Assembly: GCA_964596125.1 (NCBI GenBank)
Contig: CAZQRP010000014.1
Coordinates: 1-64,000, forward strand
Direction: 5' to 3'
Source of the DNA: CAZQRP01 sp964596125
GTDB taxonomy: Bacteria; Chloroflexota; Dehalococcoidia; GIF9; UBA5629
DNA: 64,000 nt
Below the pieces are notes generated by a model that was not told where the DNA came from, did no database searches, and saw nothing but the letters and a program-made list of their open reading frames with translations. Below are positions 53,227 to 61,793 of this stretch, piece by piece (within the stretch, counting starts at the first letter, position 1; each line of letters begins with the position of its first letter). A program made the position numbers and the translations under genes.

Positions 53227-54345
53227 ATGGAACTTATTGAAACTGGACTTGGATCGCTCTATTGGGGCCACATAATAATGTGGCTCATTGCTTGTGGTTT
53301 CATTTATCTTGGCATTGCCAAGAAAATGGAGCCTTTATTGCTGGTACCGATAGGCTTTGGCATGCTTCTGGTGAATTTACCACTTGGTGACCTGTTTCTC
53401 TATAGCGCTGAAGGAGAGCCCGAAGGATTGCTTTCTAAGGTCTTCGTTTATTTGATTGCCGGAGAAATAATTCCACCGCTTATATTTCTTGGCCTGGGGG
53501 CTATGACCGACTTTGGCCCTCTTATTGCCAATCCTAAAACATTGCTCCTTGGTGCTGCTGCCCAGTTCGGAGTCTACTTTGTGCTATTCATCGCGCTTGT
53601 TTTTGGTTTTGATATCTACGAGGCTTGCTCCATTGGAATAATCGGTGGAGCTGACGGACCGACCAGTATTTACCTGTCCGCTAAGCTGGCCCCCCATTTG
53701 CTTGGTCCGATTGCTGTAGCCGCATATTCCTACATGGCTCTGGTGCCAATTATCCAGCCACCTGTTATAAAACTTCTGACCACGAAAAAAGAACGGGCAA
53801 TTTACATGAAGCCCCAGTTACGGGAAGTATCCAACACCGAAAGGATTTTATTCCCGATGATCGGGGCTATAGTCATAATTCTGCTCGTACCCAAGTCCGC
53901 ACCATTGATCGGTATGTTCATGTTCGGCAATCTTTTAATGGTCAGCGGGGTCACTGATAGATTGGCTAAGACCGCCGGTGAGTCATTTATAGATATTCTG
54001 ACCATACTCCTCGGTATATCTGTCGGGGCATCAATGCCGGCTGCCCTGTTTCTCCAGCCTCAGACCTTGTTTATATTCTTCCTGGGTGTAATTGCTTTTG
54101 CAGTTGCCACCGCTGGCGGTACACTTCTGGGCAAGCTGATGAACGCTGTTTCCAAGGATCCGATTAATCCGATGATAGGTGCTGCCGGAGTCTCAGCGGT
54201 GCCCATGTCAGCTCGCGTCGTACAAAAAATGGGACAACAGGCAAATCCCCGGAACTACCTCCTAATGCATGCAATGGGACCGAATGTAGCCGGTGTTATC
54301 GGTACAGCGGTAGCCGCTGGTACATTCCTCGGTATGCTGGGCTAA
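53227..54345 (+). CDS. Na+-translocating decarboxylase beta subunit (OadB/GcdB/MmdB family)
   Basis: This 372-residue integral membrane subunit couples decarboxylation of a biotin-bound carboxyl group to Na+ export. It has about nine membrane segments. The conserved GIIGGADGPTSIYLSAKLAP carries the Asp for Na+/H+ binding, and GAAGVSAVPMSARVVQKMGQ with NYLLMHAMGPNVAGVIGTAVAAG completes the signature. ATG 53227 follows the gamma gene directly. The alpha carboxyltransferase and biotin carrier are not in the window, so the substrate (oxaloacetate, methylmalonyl-CoA or glutaconyl-CoA) cannot be told. Confidence 0.92.
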   Translation: MELIETGLGSLYWGHIIMWLIACGFIYLGIAKKMEPLLLVPIGFGMLLVNLPLGDLFLYSAEGEPEGLLSKVFVYLIAGEIIPPLIFLGLGAMTDFGPLIANPKTLLLGAAAQFGVYFVLFIALVFGFDIYEACSIGIIGGADGPTSIYLSAKLAPHLLGPIAVAAYSYMALVPIIQPPVIKLLTTKKERAIYMKPQLREVSNTERILFPMIGAIVIILLVPKSAPLIGMFMFGNLLMVSGVTDRLAKTAGESFIDILTILLGISVGASMPAALFLQPQTLFIFFLGVIAFAVATAGGTLLGKLMNAVSKDPINPMIGAAGVSAVPMSARVVQKMGQQANPRNYLLMHAMGPNVAGVIGTAVAAGTFLGMLG

Positions 54346-54601
54346 TACCTTTCTATCCTCCCGTCGCAAAGACCTACAGAATATCAATCTGGCTTAGCTG
54401 TATAAAGTCTTCTGTAAAAGCATATTTTAAAGACAGGGGATGTGGACAGGTTACCAGTAAATTACTGCCGGTATAAAGTGTATCCCGGTTATGCGGCTTA
54501 TTTCCGTTGTTTAGCATAGTTACCACCTTGGTTTTCCGAAAGCCGTATACCTGCCGGAAGCTCGCACTAACCTTGTTCTTTTAAAGTAGGTCGATATTTT
54601 A

Positions 54602-54607
54602 TATAAT
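54602..54607 (+). promoter_or_regulatory. -10 box upstream of tRNA-Arg
   Basis: A perfect TATAAT lies 21 bases before the tRNA. No convincing -35 box is found at 16-18 bases. Confidence 0.35.
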
Positions 54608-54628
54608 AGCTTTGCTTCATTGATTTGG

Positions 54629-54700
54629 GCCCCTGTAGCTCAGAGGATAGAGCGTCGGCCTCCGGAGCCGTGTGCGAGGGTTCGAGTCCCTCCAGGGGTA
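54629..54700 (+). tRNA. tRNA-Arg(CCG)
   Basis: Acceptor GCCCCTG pairs with CAGGGGT (one G-T), the D arm is GCTC/GAGC, the anticodon loop is CTCCGGA (anticodon CCG), the T arm is GAGGG-TTCGAGT-CCCTC and the discriminator is A. CCA is not encoded. Confidence 0.93.
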
Positions 54701-54810
54701 CTAACTGTAACCCTGCTACGCTGAATACACCTGAAAAAACTAGCCGGTATTCAAGTTCGTTTACCAGGGCTGCTTGATATGCAGGAGTAGCCAGTAACGG
54801 CTCCTATGTA

Positions 54811-55455
54811 TCAGGGAATAAGTTTATGTTTCTTAATAAAAATTTCGGCTTTCTTCCTGGTCCCGTTTCTGGTATTTTTTAGCTGCTTTTTGACAAGGGT
54901 AATTACCGGTTCCTGATCTTTAATCTGATTAAAAAACTGGTCAAATGCTTTTATGGCATGTCCGAGGGCAATATTGTGACACTCTGTTGTCTGATATTTG
55001 GCCTTCTCAACCTTTAGCAGTTCTTTGCTGATCTTTTCGGCTAGGCCTAGCTTTGACAGGGCTATCTTAGCTGCCCCTTTGACTACATTAGCAGCCGTGA
55101 TCATCACTGGACCGGAGATGGGTGCAAAGTACTTGTCAAAGACCTTTTCGAATTTATTATCTGTATCCACGACGGTCAGATTGGCGATAATAAGAATAGC
55201 AGCCCACTTGAGAAATGTATTGTTGCTGTCAATGAGTGCTATAAAAAAGTCGAATCTGGGGTAAAGGATTTCAGGTCGTTTTTCACTTATTACGTGAAGG
55301 ACTTTAGCACAGCCATATTTTATGCGGGCAGCATCGGAATTTAGTCCTTCCATTATCTCCGGAAGAAGTTCAGGTTTCTTGATGACGTTATCCGCGATTT
55401 CTTCCTTGTCGGCTTCCTGTCGGCCGACCTTTCGAAGTAATTGAGATTCTGTCAT
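54811..55455 (-). CDS. HEAT/armadillo-like helical repeat protein
   Basis: This 214-residue all-helical protein shows repeat-like units: LLPEIMEGLNSDAARIKYGC, LYPRFDFFIALIDSNNTFLK and TAANVVKGAAKIALSKLGLA. They fit HEAT-type hairpins in a protein-protein binding scaffold. ATG 55455 is selected because GGGAGG stands just before it; the frame is open 75 bases upstream. The C-terminus is strongly basic (KNTRNGTRKKAEIFIKKHK). No enzyme motif is present. Similar proteins are often annotated as hypothetical. Confidence 0.6.
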   Translation of the reverse strand: MTESQLLRKVGRQEADKEEIADNVIKKPELLPEIMEGLNSDAARIKYGCAKVLHVISEKRPEILYPRFDFFIALIDSNNTFLKWAAILIIANLTVVDTDNKFEKVFDKYFAPISGPVMITAANVVKGAAKIALSKLGLAEKISKELLKVEKAKYQTTECHNIALGHAIKAFDQFFNQIKDQEPVITLVKKQLKNTRNGTRKKAEIFIKKHKLIP

Positions 55456-55875
55456 GGCTGCCTCCCGTAAAGCATTTATTATTGGAATTTTCAATGCCAA
55501 TCGTGCAGTGTATCTTCGGCCTATCGCCACAGGTATTACATAGCTACTACAATTTCCGGCTGTGGTGCTTTTACTGTATATACATTGTTAATGCTCTGTC
55601 AAGAAGAGGAATGAGGAGATAATTTTATTAAAACTGAAGGGAGTTGTTTGTTTTGCGATATATGTTTATAAAAATTATATAAGAAACCTTTGTACGTCTT
55701 CGAGATAGCAAACAGTCTTAAACTGTCAGTACCCTCGATTTCAGTCAAGTCCTCTACAAGAGATTTTGCAGGCTGTGGTGGTGAACGGCATATGGTTGTT
55801 AACGTAGGATGAAAAAGGTAATATTAGGACGTTTGAATTTGCTCGAATGTATGTCGAGCAAAAAAGGAGGACATG
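55456..55875. other. intergenic region, divergent promoters expected
   Basis: About 420 AT-rich bases lie between two divergent small genes. No RNA gene, repeat or clear promoter pair is seen beyond the AGGAGG (55865-55870) of the next gene. Confidence 0.4.
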
Positions 55876-56169
55876 ATGGTAAAAATGGTCTTTTCATTTA
55901 ATGTTCCTGGAGAGAAACAGGCTGAATATCTTAAGGCTACAAAGGAAAAGATAAAAACGTTCTGGGAATCGCATGGTTGTCAGTCGTATGATGTCTGGCA
56001 AGCTGATGGTGAGGATGCCTTTATAAAGGAGATGTGGTTTTCAGACATGGACTCCATGCAAAAATCTATGGGTCTTACCGGTGTTGATGCAGAGGCCACA
56101 TCTGCCGTGGAGCTTTTTAAAAGTTTTGTGCCCAATTCGTCCCGCAAGCTCTACATAAAACAAACATGA
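55876..56169 (+). CDS. small alpha/beta-barrel-type protein (ABM/EthD-like)
   Basis: This 97-residue protein has the secondary-structure pattern of dimeric alpha+beta barrels: an N-terminal strand VKMVFSFNVP, helix EYLKATKEKIKTFWESHG, strand SYDVWQADG, then KEMWFSDMDSMQKSM. Such folds include antibiotic biosynthesis monooxygenases, EthD and haem-degrading enzymes, but many are of unknown role. AGGAGG (55865-55870) is 5 bases from ATG 55876 and only 2 from ATG 55873. It is monocistronic. Confidence 0.6.
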   Translation: MVKMVFSFNVPGEKQAEYLKATKEKIKTFWESHGCQSYDVWQADGEDAFIKEMWFSDMDSMQKSMGLTGVDAEATSAVELFKSFVPNSSRKLYIKQT

Positions 56170-56236
56170 TGAGATTAGTGCAGTGATACCCCGCGCTTAA
56201 AAACTGCATAGTATCTTCGGAATCTGCCATATTTAT

Positions 56237-56265
56237 TTGACTAAGTTAATAAGATAGGGTATACT
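56237..56265 (+). promoter_or_regulatory. sigma70 promoter of the degenerate tRNA-Pro, now heading the por-nuo operon
   Basis: TTGACT (56237-56242), a 17-base spacer and TATACT (56260-56265). The boxes and spacing equal those in front of the intact tRNA-Pro at 62545-62573. It lies about 15 bases before the degenerate tRNA. Confidence 0.65.
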
Positions 56266-56280
56266 AACTGATATTTTTTT

Positions 56281-56355
56281 TGGGATTGTAGTGCGGTGTC
56301 TTGTAGGCATGGTCTGGGAATGTGAGGTCGGAGAGTCAGATCCTCTCACTTTTAA
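56281..56355 (+). pseudogene. degenerate tRNA-Pro
   Basis: The sequence aligns along its length with tRNA-Pro(TGG) at 62585: GGCATGG.TCTGGGA in the anticodon arm (position 33 changed from T to C), GAGGTCGGAG in the variable/T region and ATCCTCTCAC near the 3' end. The acceptor stem no longer pairs (GGGATTG against CACTTTT), the T-loop TTCAAAT has become GTCAGAT and CCA is lost. It should not be functional. Confidence 0.75.
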
Positions 56356-56463
56356 GATGTTTAAAAACTAGACTTCAGTGTAGATTTCGTATAAAGCGCC
56401 TGGTTGTGGGAATCGCCATTCAAGTTGCATTACTGATTTGCTAACGCAAGTTCGAGTTAATTG

Positions 56464-57348
56464 ATGGGAAAAGAGACAACAATTGAAATTCGCTGGCATG
56501 GGCGGGGTGGCCAAGGAGCGGTTACATCTGCTGAGATGGTAGCTCTTGCAGCCATAAATGATGGGAGGTTTGCTCAAGCGTTTCCAAGTTTTGGCCCTGA
56601 GAGGAGGGGGGCTCCTGTTCTTGCTTTTAATCGTATTGATACCAGAAATCCGATTCGGGTACGAGCTGCTGTAACTGAGCCTGATGTGGTAGTTGTTTTA
56701 GATCCTGGGTTACTTGATATCATTGACGTCACATCCGGGCTGAAAAAAGACGGTGTACTGGTGATTAATTCACCTAAGAAGTTGGTTGACATAAAGTCAG
56801 AGATAAGCGGTCCTTGGAAGCTGGCAGTTGTTAATGCTACTGCCATTGCTCGTGAGAAGCTTGGTGTCCCGATTGTCAATACTACTATGCTGGGAGCGCT
56901 GGCGAAAGCTACTAATATTGTCAGCATAGAGTCTCTTAAAGAGCCCATAAAGGAACGTTTCGGGGCCAGAGCTCAGAATAATATCGATGCCTGCCAGAAA
57001 GCATATGATGAGGTGGAGGTTGTCGAACTTGGTGTTGTAAGCAAAAAATCGAAGATGGCATTTCAGGCAGAAGCATTGCTTTCATGGCGGGATTTACGAC
57101 CTGGCTGTGTAGTTACCGAACCGGGAAGCGCCAAGCAGTACCGGACAGGGGACTGGAAATCGCAGCGTCCAGTATGGAATCATCAGAAGTGCATAAAGTG
57201 CGGTATTTGTTTCTTATTCTGTCCCGAAGGTTGTATTGGTCAAAATGAAGAAGGTTACTTTGAAGCGAATATGTATTATTGTAAGGGATGCGGTATTTGT
57301 GCCCGCGAGTGCTGGACGGAAGCTATTACAATAGTGGAGGAAGAATAG
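56464..57348 (+). CDS. 2-oxoacid:ferredoxin oxidoreductase, fused gamma-delta subunits
   Basis: This 294-residue protein joins a PorG-type gamma domain (residues 1-185; IRWHGRGGQGAVTSAEMVALAA, then NTTMLGALAK) to a PorD-type domain with two [4Fe-4S] motifs, CIKCGICFLFCPEGC and CKGCGICARECW. It accepts electrons from the TPP subunit and passes them to ferredoxin. ATG 56464 (TTG also possible at 56461) has no strong Shine-Dalgarno sequence. The first gene of a six-gene operon, 2 bases before porA. Pyruvate is the likely substrate but the class also serves branched 2-oxoacids. Confidence 0.92.
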   Translation: MGKETTIEIRWHGRGGQGAVTSAEMVALAAINDGRFAQAFPSFGPERRGAPVLAFNRIDTRNPIRVRAAVTEPDVVVVLDPGLLDIIDVTSGLKKDGVLVINSPKKLVDIKSEISGPWKLAVVNATAIAREKLGVPIVNTTMLGALAKATNIVSIESLKEPIKERFGARAQNNIDACQKAYDEVEVVELGVVSKKSKMAFQAEALLSWRDLRPGCVVTEPGSAKQYRTGDWKSQRPVWNHQKCIKCGICFLFCPEGCIGQNEEGYFEANMYYCKGCGICARECWTEAITIVEEE

Positions 57349-57350
57349 CC

Positions 57351-58529
57351 GTGGCAACGAAAAGAATAGGTATGGAGGGTAGCATTGCTATAGCTGAAGC
57401 GGCTAAGCTGGCCGATGTTGATGTTGTTGCTGCTTATCCTATTACTCCCCAGACTCATATAGTGGAGCGTCTGGCTGACCTAGTAGCTAACGGCGAATTA
57501 AATGCTGAATATGTCCCTGTAGAATCGGAGCATTCAGCAATGAGTGCCTGTCTTGGTTCCTCGGCTGTCGGTGCCAGGACATTTACGGCTACTGCCGGGC
57601 AAGGACTAGAGCTGATGCACGAAGTATTATACGTAGCTTCCTCATCACGTCTACCGATAGTTATGGTTGTGGCAAATCGTGCGCTTTCCGGACCTTTAAG
57701 CGTATGGGGCGACCACTCCGATGCTATGGCTACTCGTGACTGTGGCTGGATTCAGATATTTGCTGAAAATGTCCAGCAAGCCTTTGATCAAGTTCTATGT
57801 GCGTTCCATATTGCTGAGGACCAAACAGTTCTGTTCCCAACAATGGTACATATCGATGGCTTTCATCTTTCTCATATGATAGAACCTCTTTATCTCGTTA
57901 CCCAGGAGGAGGTAAATGGATTTCTACCTAAATATCACCATCCATATGCTCTTAATCCGAATAAGCCAGTGACTATGGGTGCCTTTGGCCCACCCAATAT
58001 CTATACTGAAGCCAAGAAACCTCAAGACGTTGAGTTGAGAGCTTCCAAGAAGGTAATCCTTCAGGTATGGAAAAAATTTGGTCAACTCACAGGACGTTAC
58101 TATTCTCCAGTGGAAAGCTATAAGGCAGAGAATGCTGAGGTGTTATTATTCACTATTGGCAGCTTCAGCGAGACTGCTATGATGGCTATAGATAACATGC
58201 AAAATGATGGACAGAAAGTGGGACTAATAAGGCTGCGTTTGTGGCGGCCATTTCCCTTTGATGAATTGCGGCAGGCTATAGGAAACGCCAAGCTGCTTAT
58301 TACCCTTGATCGGGCACTATCTCTCGGCGGACCTACAGGACCAGTTTGCTCTGAGATTCAGGCAGCCCTATATCCATTAGAGAAAAGACCAAAGATCGTT
58401 AGCTTTGTGGGTGGTCTCGGGGGTAGAGATATGTCTGCTGGAATATTTGGAAATTTAATACGCCGTGGCATTGAAAAAGAGAAGCAAGGACAGCTCGATG
58501 AACTGGAAATGATTGAGGTGAGAGAATAG
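57351..58529 (+). CDS. porA: 2-oxoacid:ferredoxin oxidoreductase alpha subunit
   Basis: This 392-residue alpha subunit has domain I with AAYPITPQTHIVERLADLVANG, VPVESEHSAMSACLGSSAVGARTFTATAGQGL and VANRALSGPLSVWGDHSD, then a transketolase-C-like domain II (AEVLLFTIGSFSETAMMAIDNM). The GTG at 57351 is behind GGAGGAAG; the frame is open 63 bases upstream inside porGD but lacks a start signal. It forms the heterodimer core with the beta subunit. Confidence 0.93.
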   Translation: MATKRIGMEGSIAIAEAAKLADVDVVAAYPITPQTHIVERLADLVANGELNAEYVPVESEHSAMSACLGSSAVGARTFTATAGQGLELMHEVLYVASSSRLPIVMVVANRALSGPLSVWGDHSDAMATRDCGWIQIFAENVQQAFDQVLCAFHIAEDQTVLFPTMVHIDGFHLSHMIEPLYLVTQEEVNGFLPKYHHPYALNPNKPVTMGAFGPPNIYTEAKKPQDVELRASKKVILQVWKKFGQLTGRYYSPVESYKAENAEVLLFTIGSFSETAMMAIDNMQNDGQKVGLIRLRLWRPFPFDELRQAIGNAKLLITLDRALSLGGPTGPVCSEIQAALYPLEKRPKIVSFVGGLGGRDMSAGIFGNLIRRGIEKEKQGQLDELEMIEVRE

Positions 58530-59455
58530 TGGAAAGTCTGGCTTTATATGTACCACGTTTGGTGACCACCAGAGAATATTTTGTCCCGGGACATCGTGCC
58601 TGTTCGGGATGTGTTGAAGCCCTGGCTGTGAGGCTTGTGGCAAAGGCCTTAGGCAGAAATGTAATCGTTGTAAGTGCTACGGGCTGCATGGAAATTGTTG
58701 CCTCACAAATTCCTCAAACATCCTGGGAAGTACCCTGGATTCATACTTTATTTGAGAATACCGCTGCTGTAGCTTCTGGAATAGAGTCCGGGATAAAGGC
58801 TTTGAGTCGTAAGGGTAGATATGACGCGAAAGCCAAAGTAGTGGCTATGGCAGGCGATGGGGGGACTGCCGATATTGGTATTCAAGCATTGTCCGGTGCA
58901 TTGGAGAGAGGACATAACTTTATCTATGTATGCTTTGATAACGAAGCCTATATGAATACCGGAATTCAACGTTCGAGCTCTACTCCTTTTGGGGCTGCTA
59001 CTACGACTTCACCTGCAGGAAAGGTAAGTATCGGGCAGACGAGATGGAAGAAAAATATGCCTGCCATTGTTGCAGCTCATGATATACCGTATGTGGCTAC
59101 CGCGTGCCCCAGCTATCCTTTCGACCTGATAAACAAAATAAATAAGGCCAAGGAAGTAAACGGCCCTGCCTATATTCATGTCCTGTCTGTCTGCCCTACG
59201 GGCTGGCGGGCACCGACAAACCTGGGTATTCGATTGGGTCGCTTAGCCGTAGAGACAGGTATTTTCCCTCTCTATGAAGTGGAAGAAGGCAAGTATACGC
59301 TAAACTTTGATTTCCCTCAGCTTCGACCAATCGAGGACTACTTCAAGCTGCAAGGTAGATTTCGACACCTTCCTAAAGAAGTAGTAGCTCAAATTCAGGA
59401 AAAGGTAAGGACGGAATATGCCAAACTTAAAGATAAAGCCCTCCGGAGTTCTTAA
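58529..59455 (+). CDS. porB: 2-oxoacid:ferredoxin oxidoreductase beta subunit (TPP-binding)
   Basis: This 308-residue subunit contains the TPP/Mg motif GDGGTADIGIQALSGALERGHN and CFDNEAYMNTGIQRSS. The [4Fe-4S] cysteines are in HRACSGCVEA, SATGC and LSVCPTGW. It starts at GTG 58529, overlapping the porA stop by one base, behind GAGGTGA. FRHLPKEVVAQIQEKV ends the protein, as in pyruvate enzymes. Together with the fused gamma-delta subunit this is a complete four-domain POR. Confidence 0.93.
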   Translation: MESLALYVPRLVTTREYFVPGHRACSGCVEALAVRLVAKALGRNVIVVSATGCMEIVASQIPQTSWEVPWIHTLFENTAAVASGIESGIKALSRKGRYDAKAKVVAMAGDGGTADIGIQALSGALERGHNFIYVCFDNEAYMNTGIQRSSSTPFGAATTTSPAGKVSIGQTRWKKNMPAIVAAHDIPYVATACPSYPFDLINKINKAKEVNGPAYIHVLSVCPTGWRAPTNLGIRLGRLAVETGIFPLYEVEEGKYTLNFDFPQLRPIEDYFKLQGRFRHLPKEVVAQIQEKVRTEYAKLKDKALRSS

Positions 59456-59457
59456 TA

Positions 59458-59907
59458 ATGGATGATAAAGTAACTACCATTATCAATAAATATAACAGGG
59501 ATAAGAGTCAATTGGTTTCTATACTCCAGGATATCCAGTCTGAATATTATTACCTGCCCAAGGAAGTCCTGGTCCAGGTGAGCGAAACCATGATTGTTCC
59601 TCTAAGCCAGATATATAGTCTGGCCACTTTCTTCAGGGCTTTCTCTCTTAAACCCAGGGGTCGTCACCTCATCAATGTTTGTCTGGGCACCGCATGCCAT
59701 GTCAGGGGTGCAGGCAGAGTGCTGGAAAGTATCGAACGTAATTTAGGTCTTAATCGGGGTGAAACCACTGAAGATAATAAATTTACGCTGGAGACGGTCA
59801 ACTGTGTGGGGGCTTGCGCTCTGGGACCGGTCGTGAAAATTGACGGCGAGTATTTCGGACAAATGAGTACTGACAAGGTCGATCCATTGTTGACCAAATT
59901 TGAATAA
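59458..59907 (+). CDS. NuoE/HndA-type [2Fe-2S] thioredoxin-like subunit
   Basis: This 149-residue subunit has an N-terminal helical bundle (DKSQLVSILQDIQSEYYYLPKEVL) and a thioredoxin-like [2Fe-2S] domain with ligands in CLGTACHVRGAG and CVGACALGPVVKID. It begins 2 bases after porB. In complex I and in soluble NAD-linked hydrogenases or formate dehydrogenases it partners the NuoF subunit. Here it directly follows a pyruvate oxidoreductase, the unusual point of this operon. Confidence 0.92.
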   Translation: MDDKVTTIINKYNRDKSQLVSILQDIQSEYYYLPKEVLVQVSETMIVPLSQIYSLATFFRAFSLKPRGRHLINVCLGTACHVRGAGRVLESIERNLGLNRGETTEDNKFTLETVNCVGACALGPVVKIDGEYFGQMSTDKVDPLLTKFE

Positions 59908-59933
59908 TAAATACCTATAGCAAACACAATAAA

Positions 59934-61793
59934 ATGGTAAAAAAGCTTAAATCAAGACAGGATTTAGAAGCTCTGCGAAATGAGTTACTAAATAAACAGC
60001 AGCCGGACAAACCACAGGTTACCATTTGTAGCGGTACAGGTTGCCATGCCTATGGATGTGACAAGATTACTGATGCCTTTAAGGCTGAAATAACCAGGCA
60101 AGGACTGAAAGATAAAGTTGAAATAAAAACGACAGGTTGTCATGGCTTATGCGAGAAAGGGCCCATTGTCGTTATTCGTCCGAAGAACATTTTTTATCAG
60201 CAGGTAAAGGTCCAGGACGTACCCGAGGTGGTAGAAAAAACAATTGCCAGGGGCGAAAGTATAGAAAGATTATTCTATACTGACCCCGTTACCGGTAATA
60301 AAATTACTCATCAACATGAGGTACCATTTTATCAAAAGCAGGAAAGGATTATTTTCGGGAGTAACGGCGAAATAGACCCGACTAATATAGAAGATTACAT
60401 TGCCATTGGTGGCTATGCAGCTCTGGCCAAGGCTATCTTTGAAATGAAGCCGGAGCAGATAGTTGATGAAGTCAAACGCTCCGGGCTGAGGGGGCGGGGT
60501 GGTGGTGGTTTCCCCACTGGAATAAAATGGGAGTCTTGCCGGAACGCAACGGGAGATAGCCGGTATGTCATCGTGAATGCCGACGAAGGTGATCCCGGAG
60601 CTTATGCTAACAGGAGTCTTCTTGAAGGGAATCCACATAGCGTTCTCGAAGGACTGATTATCGGTGCTTACGCTATCGGTTCTCATGAAGGATATATTTA
60701 TGTTCGGCATGAATACCCGTTGGCGGTGGAGGATGTAAAGATAGCCATAGAACAGGCAACACAACTGGGGCTTATCGGCGAAAATATCTTAGGATCAGGC
60801 TTTCATTTCAGTGTCCGCATAAATAGGGGTGGTGGTGCTTTTGTCTGTGGTGAGTCCACTGCATTAATGGCCTCTCTGGAAGGCGAGGTTGGGGAGCCGA
60901 GAGCCAAATATGTTCACACGGCTGAAAAGGGACTGTGGGATAGACCTACCGATCTGAACAACGTAGAGACCTGGGCAAATGTGCCCTTAATAATCAATAA
61001 GGGTGCCGAGTGGTACCGTACCATAGGCAGTGATGGTAGCAAGGGGACCAAAATCTTTTCTTTGACCGGTAAAGTTAACAACACAGGTTTGGTGGAAGTA
61101 CCTATGGGGATGACGCTCAGGGAGATTATTTATGATATTGGCGGCGGTATACGCGGTGGTAAGAAATTTAAAGCTGTGCAGACCGGAGGACCTTCGGGCG
61201 GCTGTCTACCTGAGAGTCTGCTTGACCTGCCGGTGGATTTTGACGAGCTGACTAAAGCGGGCTCGATGATGGGCTCTGGCGGCATGATTGTTATGGATGA
61301 GGATAACTGTATGGTGGACGTGGCCAAGTATTTCCTTACGTTCCTCGAAGAAGAGTCCTGCGGCAAGTGCGTTCCTTGTCGAGAAGGAATAAAGAGGATG
61401 AGAGAAATATTAAATGATATTACTGATGGTAAAGGTGAGGAGACTGATATTGGATTACTGGAACAGCTTTCTGATTCCTTGATGGATAGTTCGCTTTGTG
61501 CTTTGGGCGCTACTGCACCCAATCCTGTCTTAACCACTATACGTTATTTCAGAGATGAATATGAGGCTCATATAAAAGAGAAGAAATGTCCTGCCGGTGT
61601 ATGTAAGGCTTTAATTCGCTATTATATAATCGAAGAGAAATGTCCCGGCTGTGGACTTTGTGTCAAAGCCTGTCCGGTGGAAGCTATAACCTTCGTGGAA
61701 AAGAAAAAGCCGGTAATTCTTGATGAATCAAAATGCATTAGATGTGGCGCTTGTTATGATGTCTGTAATTTGGGAGCTGTAGGTATTGAGTAA
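59934..61793 (+). CDS. NuoF/HndC-type NAD(H)- and FMN-binding subunit with extra Fe-S domains
   Basis: This 619-residue diaphorase has, in order, an N-terminal [2Fe-2S] thioredoxin-like domain (CSGTGCHAYGCD and GCHGLCEKGP), the 51-kDa core with the NADH-binding GRGGGGFPTGIKWE and FMN-binding NADEGDPGAYANRSLL, the [4Fe-4S] site SCGKCVPCREG, and a C-terminal two-[4Fe-4S] ferredoxin (CPGCGLCVKACP and CIRCGACYDVCN). This layout is that of HndC/HydB proteins in electron-bifurcating complexes. No strong Shine-Dalgarno sequence is seen at ATG 59934. Confidence 0.93.
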   Translation: MVKKLKSRQDLEALRNELLNKQQPDKPQVTICSGTGCHAYGCDKITDAFKAEITRQGLKDKVEIKTTGCHGLCEKGPIVVIRPKNIFYQQVKVQDVPEVVEKTIARGESIERLFYTDPVTGNKITHQHEVPFYQKQERIIFGSNGEIDPTNIEDYIAIGGYAALAKAIFEMKPEQIVDEVKRSGLRGRGGGGFPTGIKWESCRNATGDSRYVIVNADEGDPGAYANRSLLEGNPHSVLEGLIIGAYAIGSHEGYIYVRHEYPLAVEDVKIAIEQATQLGLIGENILGSGFHFSVRINRGGGAFVCGESTALMASLEGEVGEPRAKYVHTAEKGLWDRPTDLNNVETWANVPLIINKGAEWYRTIGSDGSKGTKIFSLTGKVNNTGLVEVPMGMTLREIIYDIGGGIRGGKKFKAVQTGGPSGGCLPESLLDLPVDFDELTKAGSMMGSGGMIVMDEDNCMVDVAKYFLTFLEEESCGKCVPCREGIKRMREILNDITDGKGEETDIGLLEQLSDSLMDSSLCALGATAPNPVLTTIRYFRDEYEAHIKEKKCPAGVCKALIRYYIIEEKCPGCGLCVKACPVEAITFVEKKKPVILDESKCIRCGACYDVCNLGAVGIE

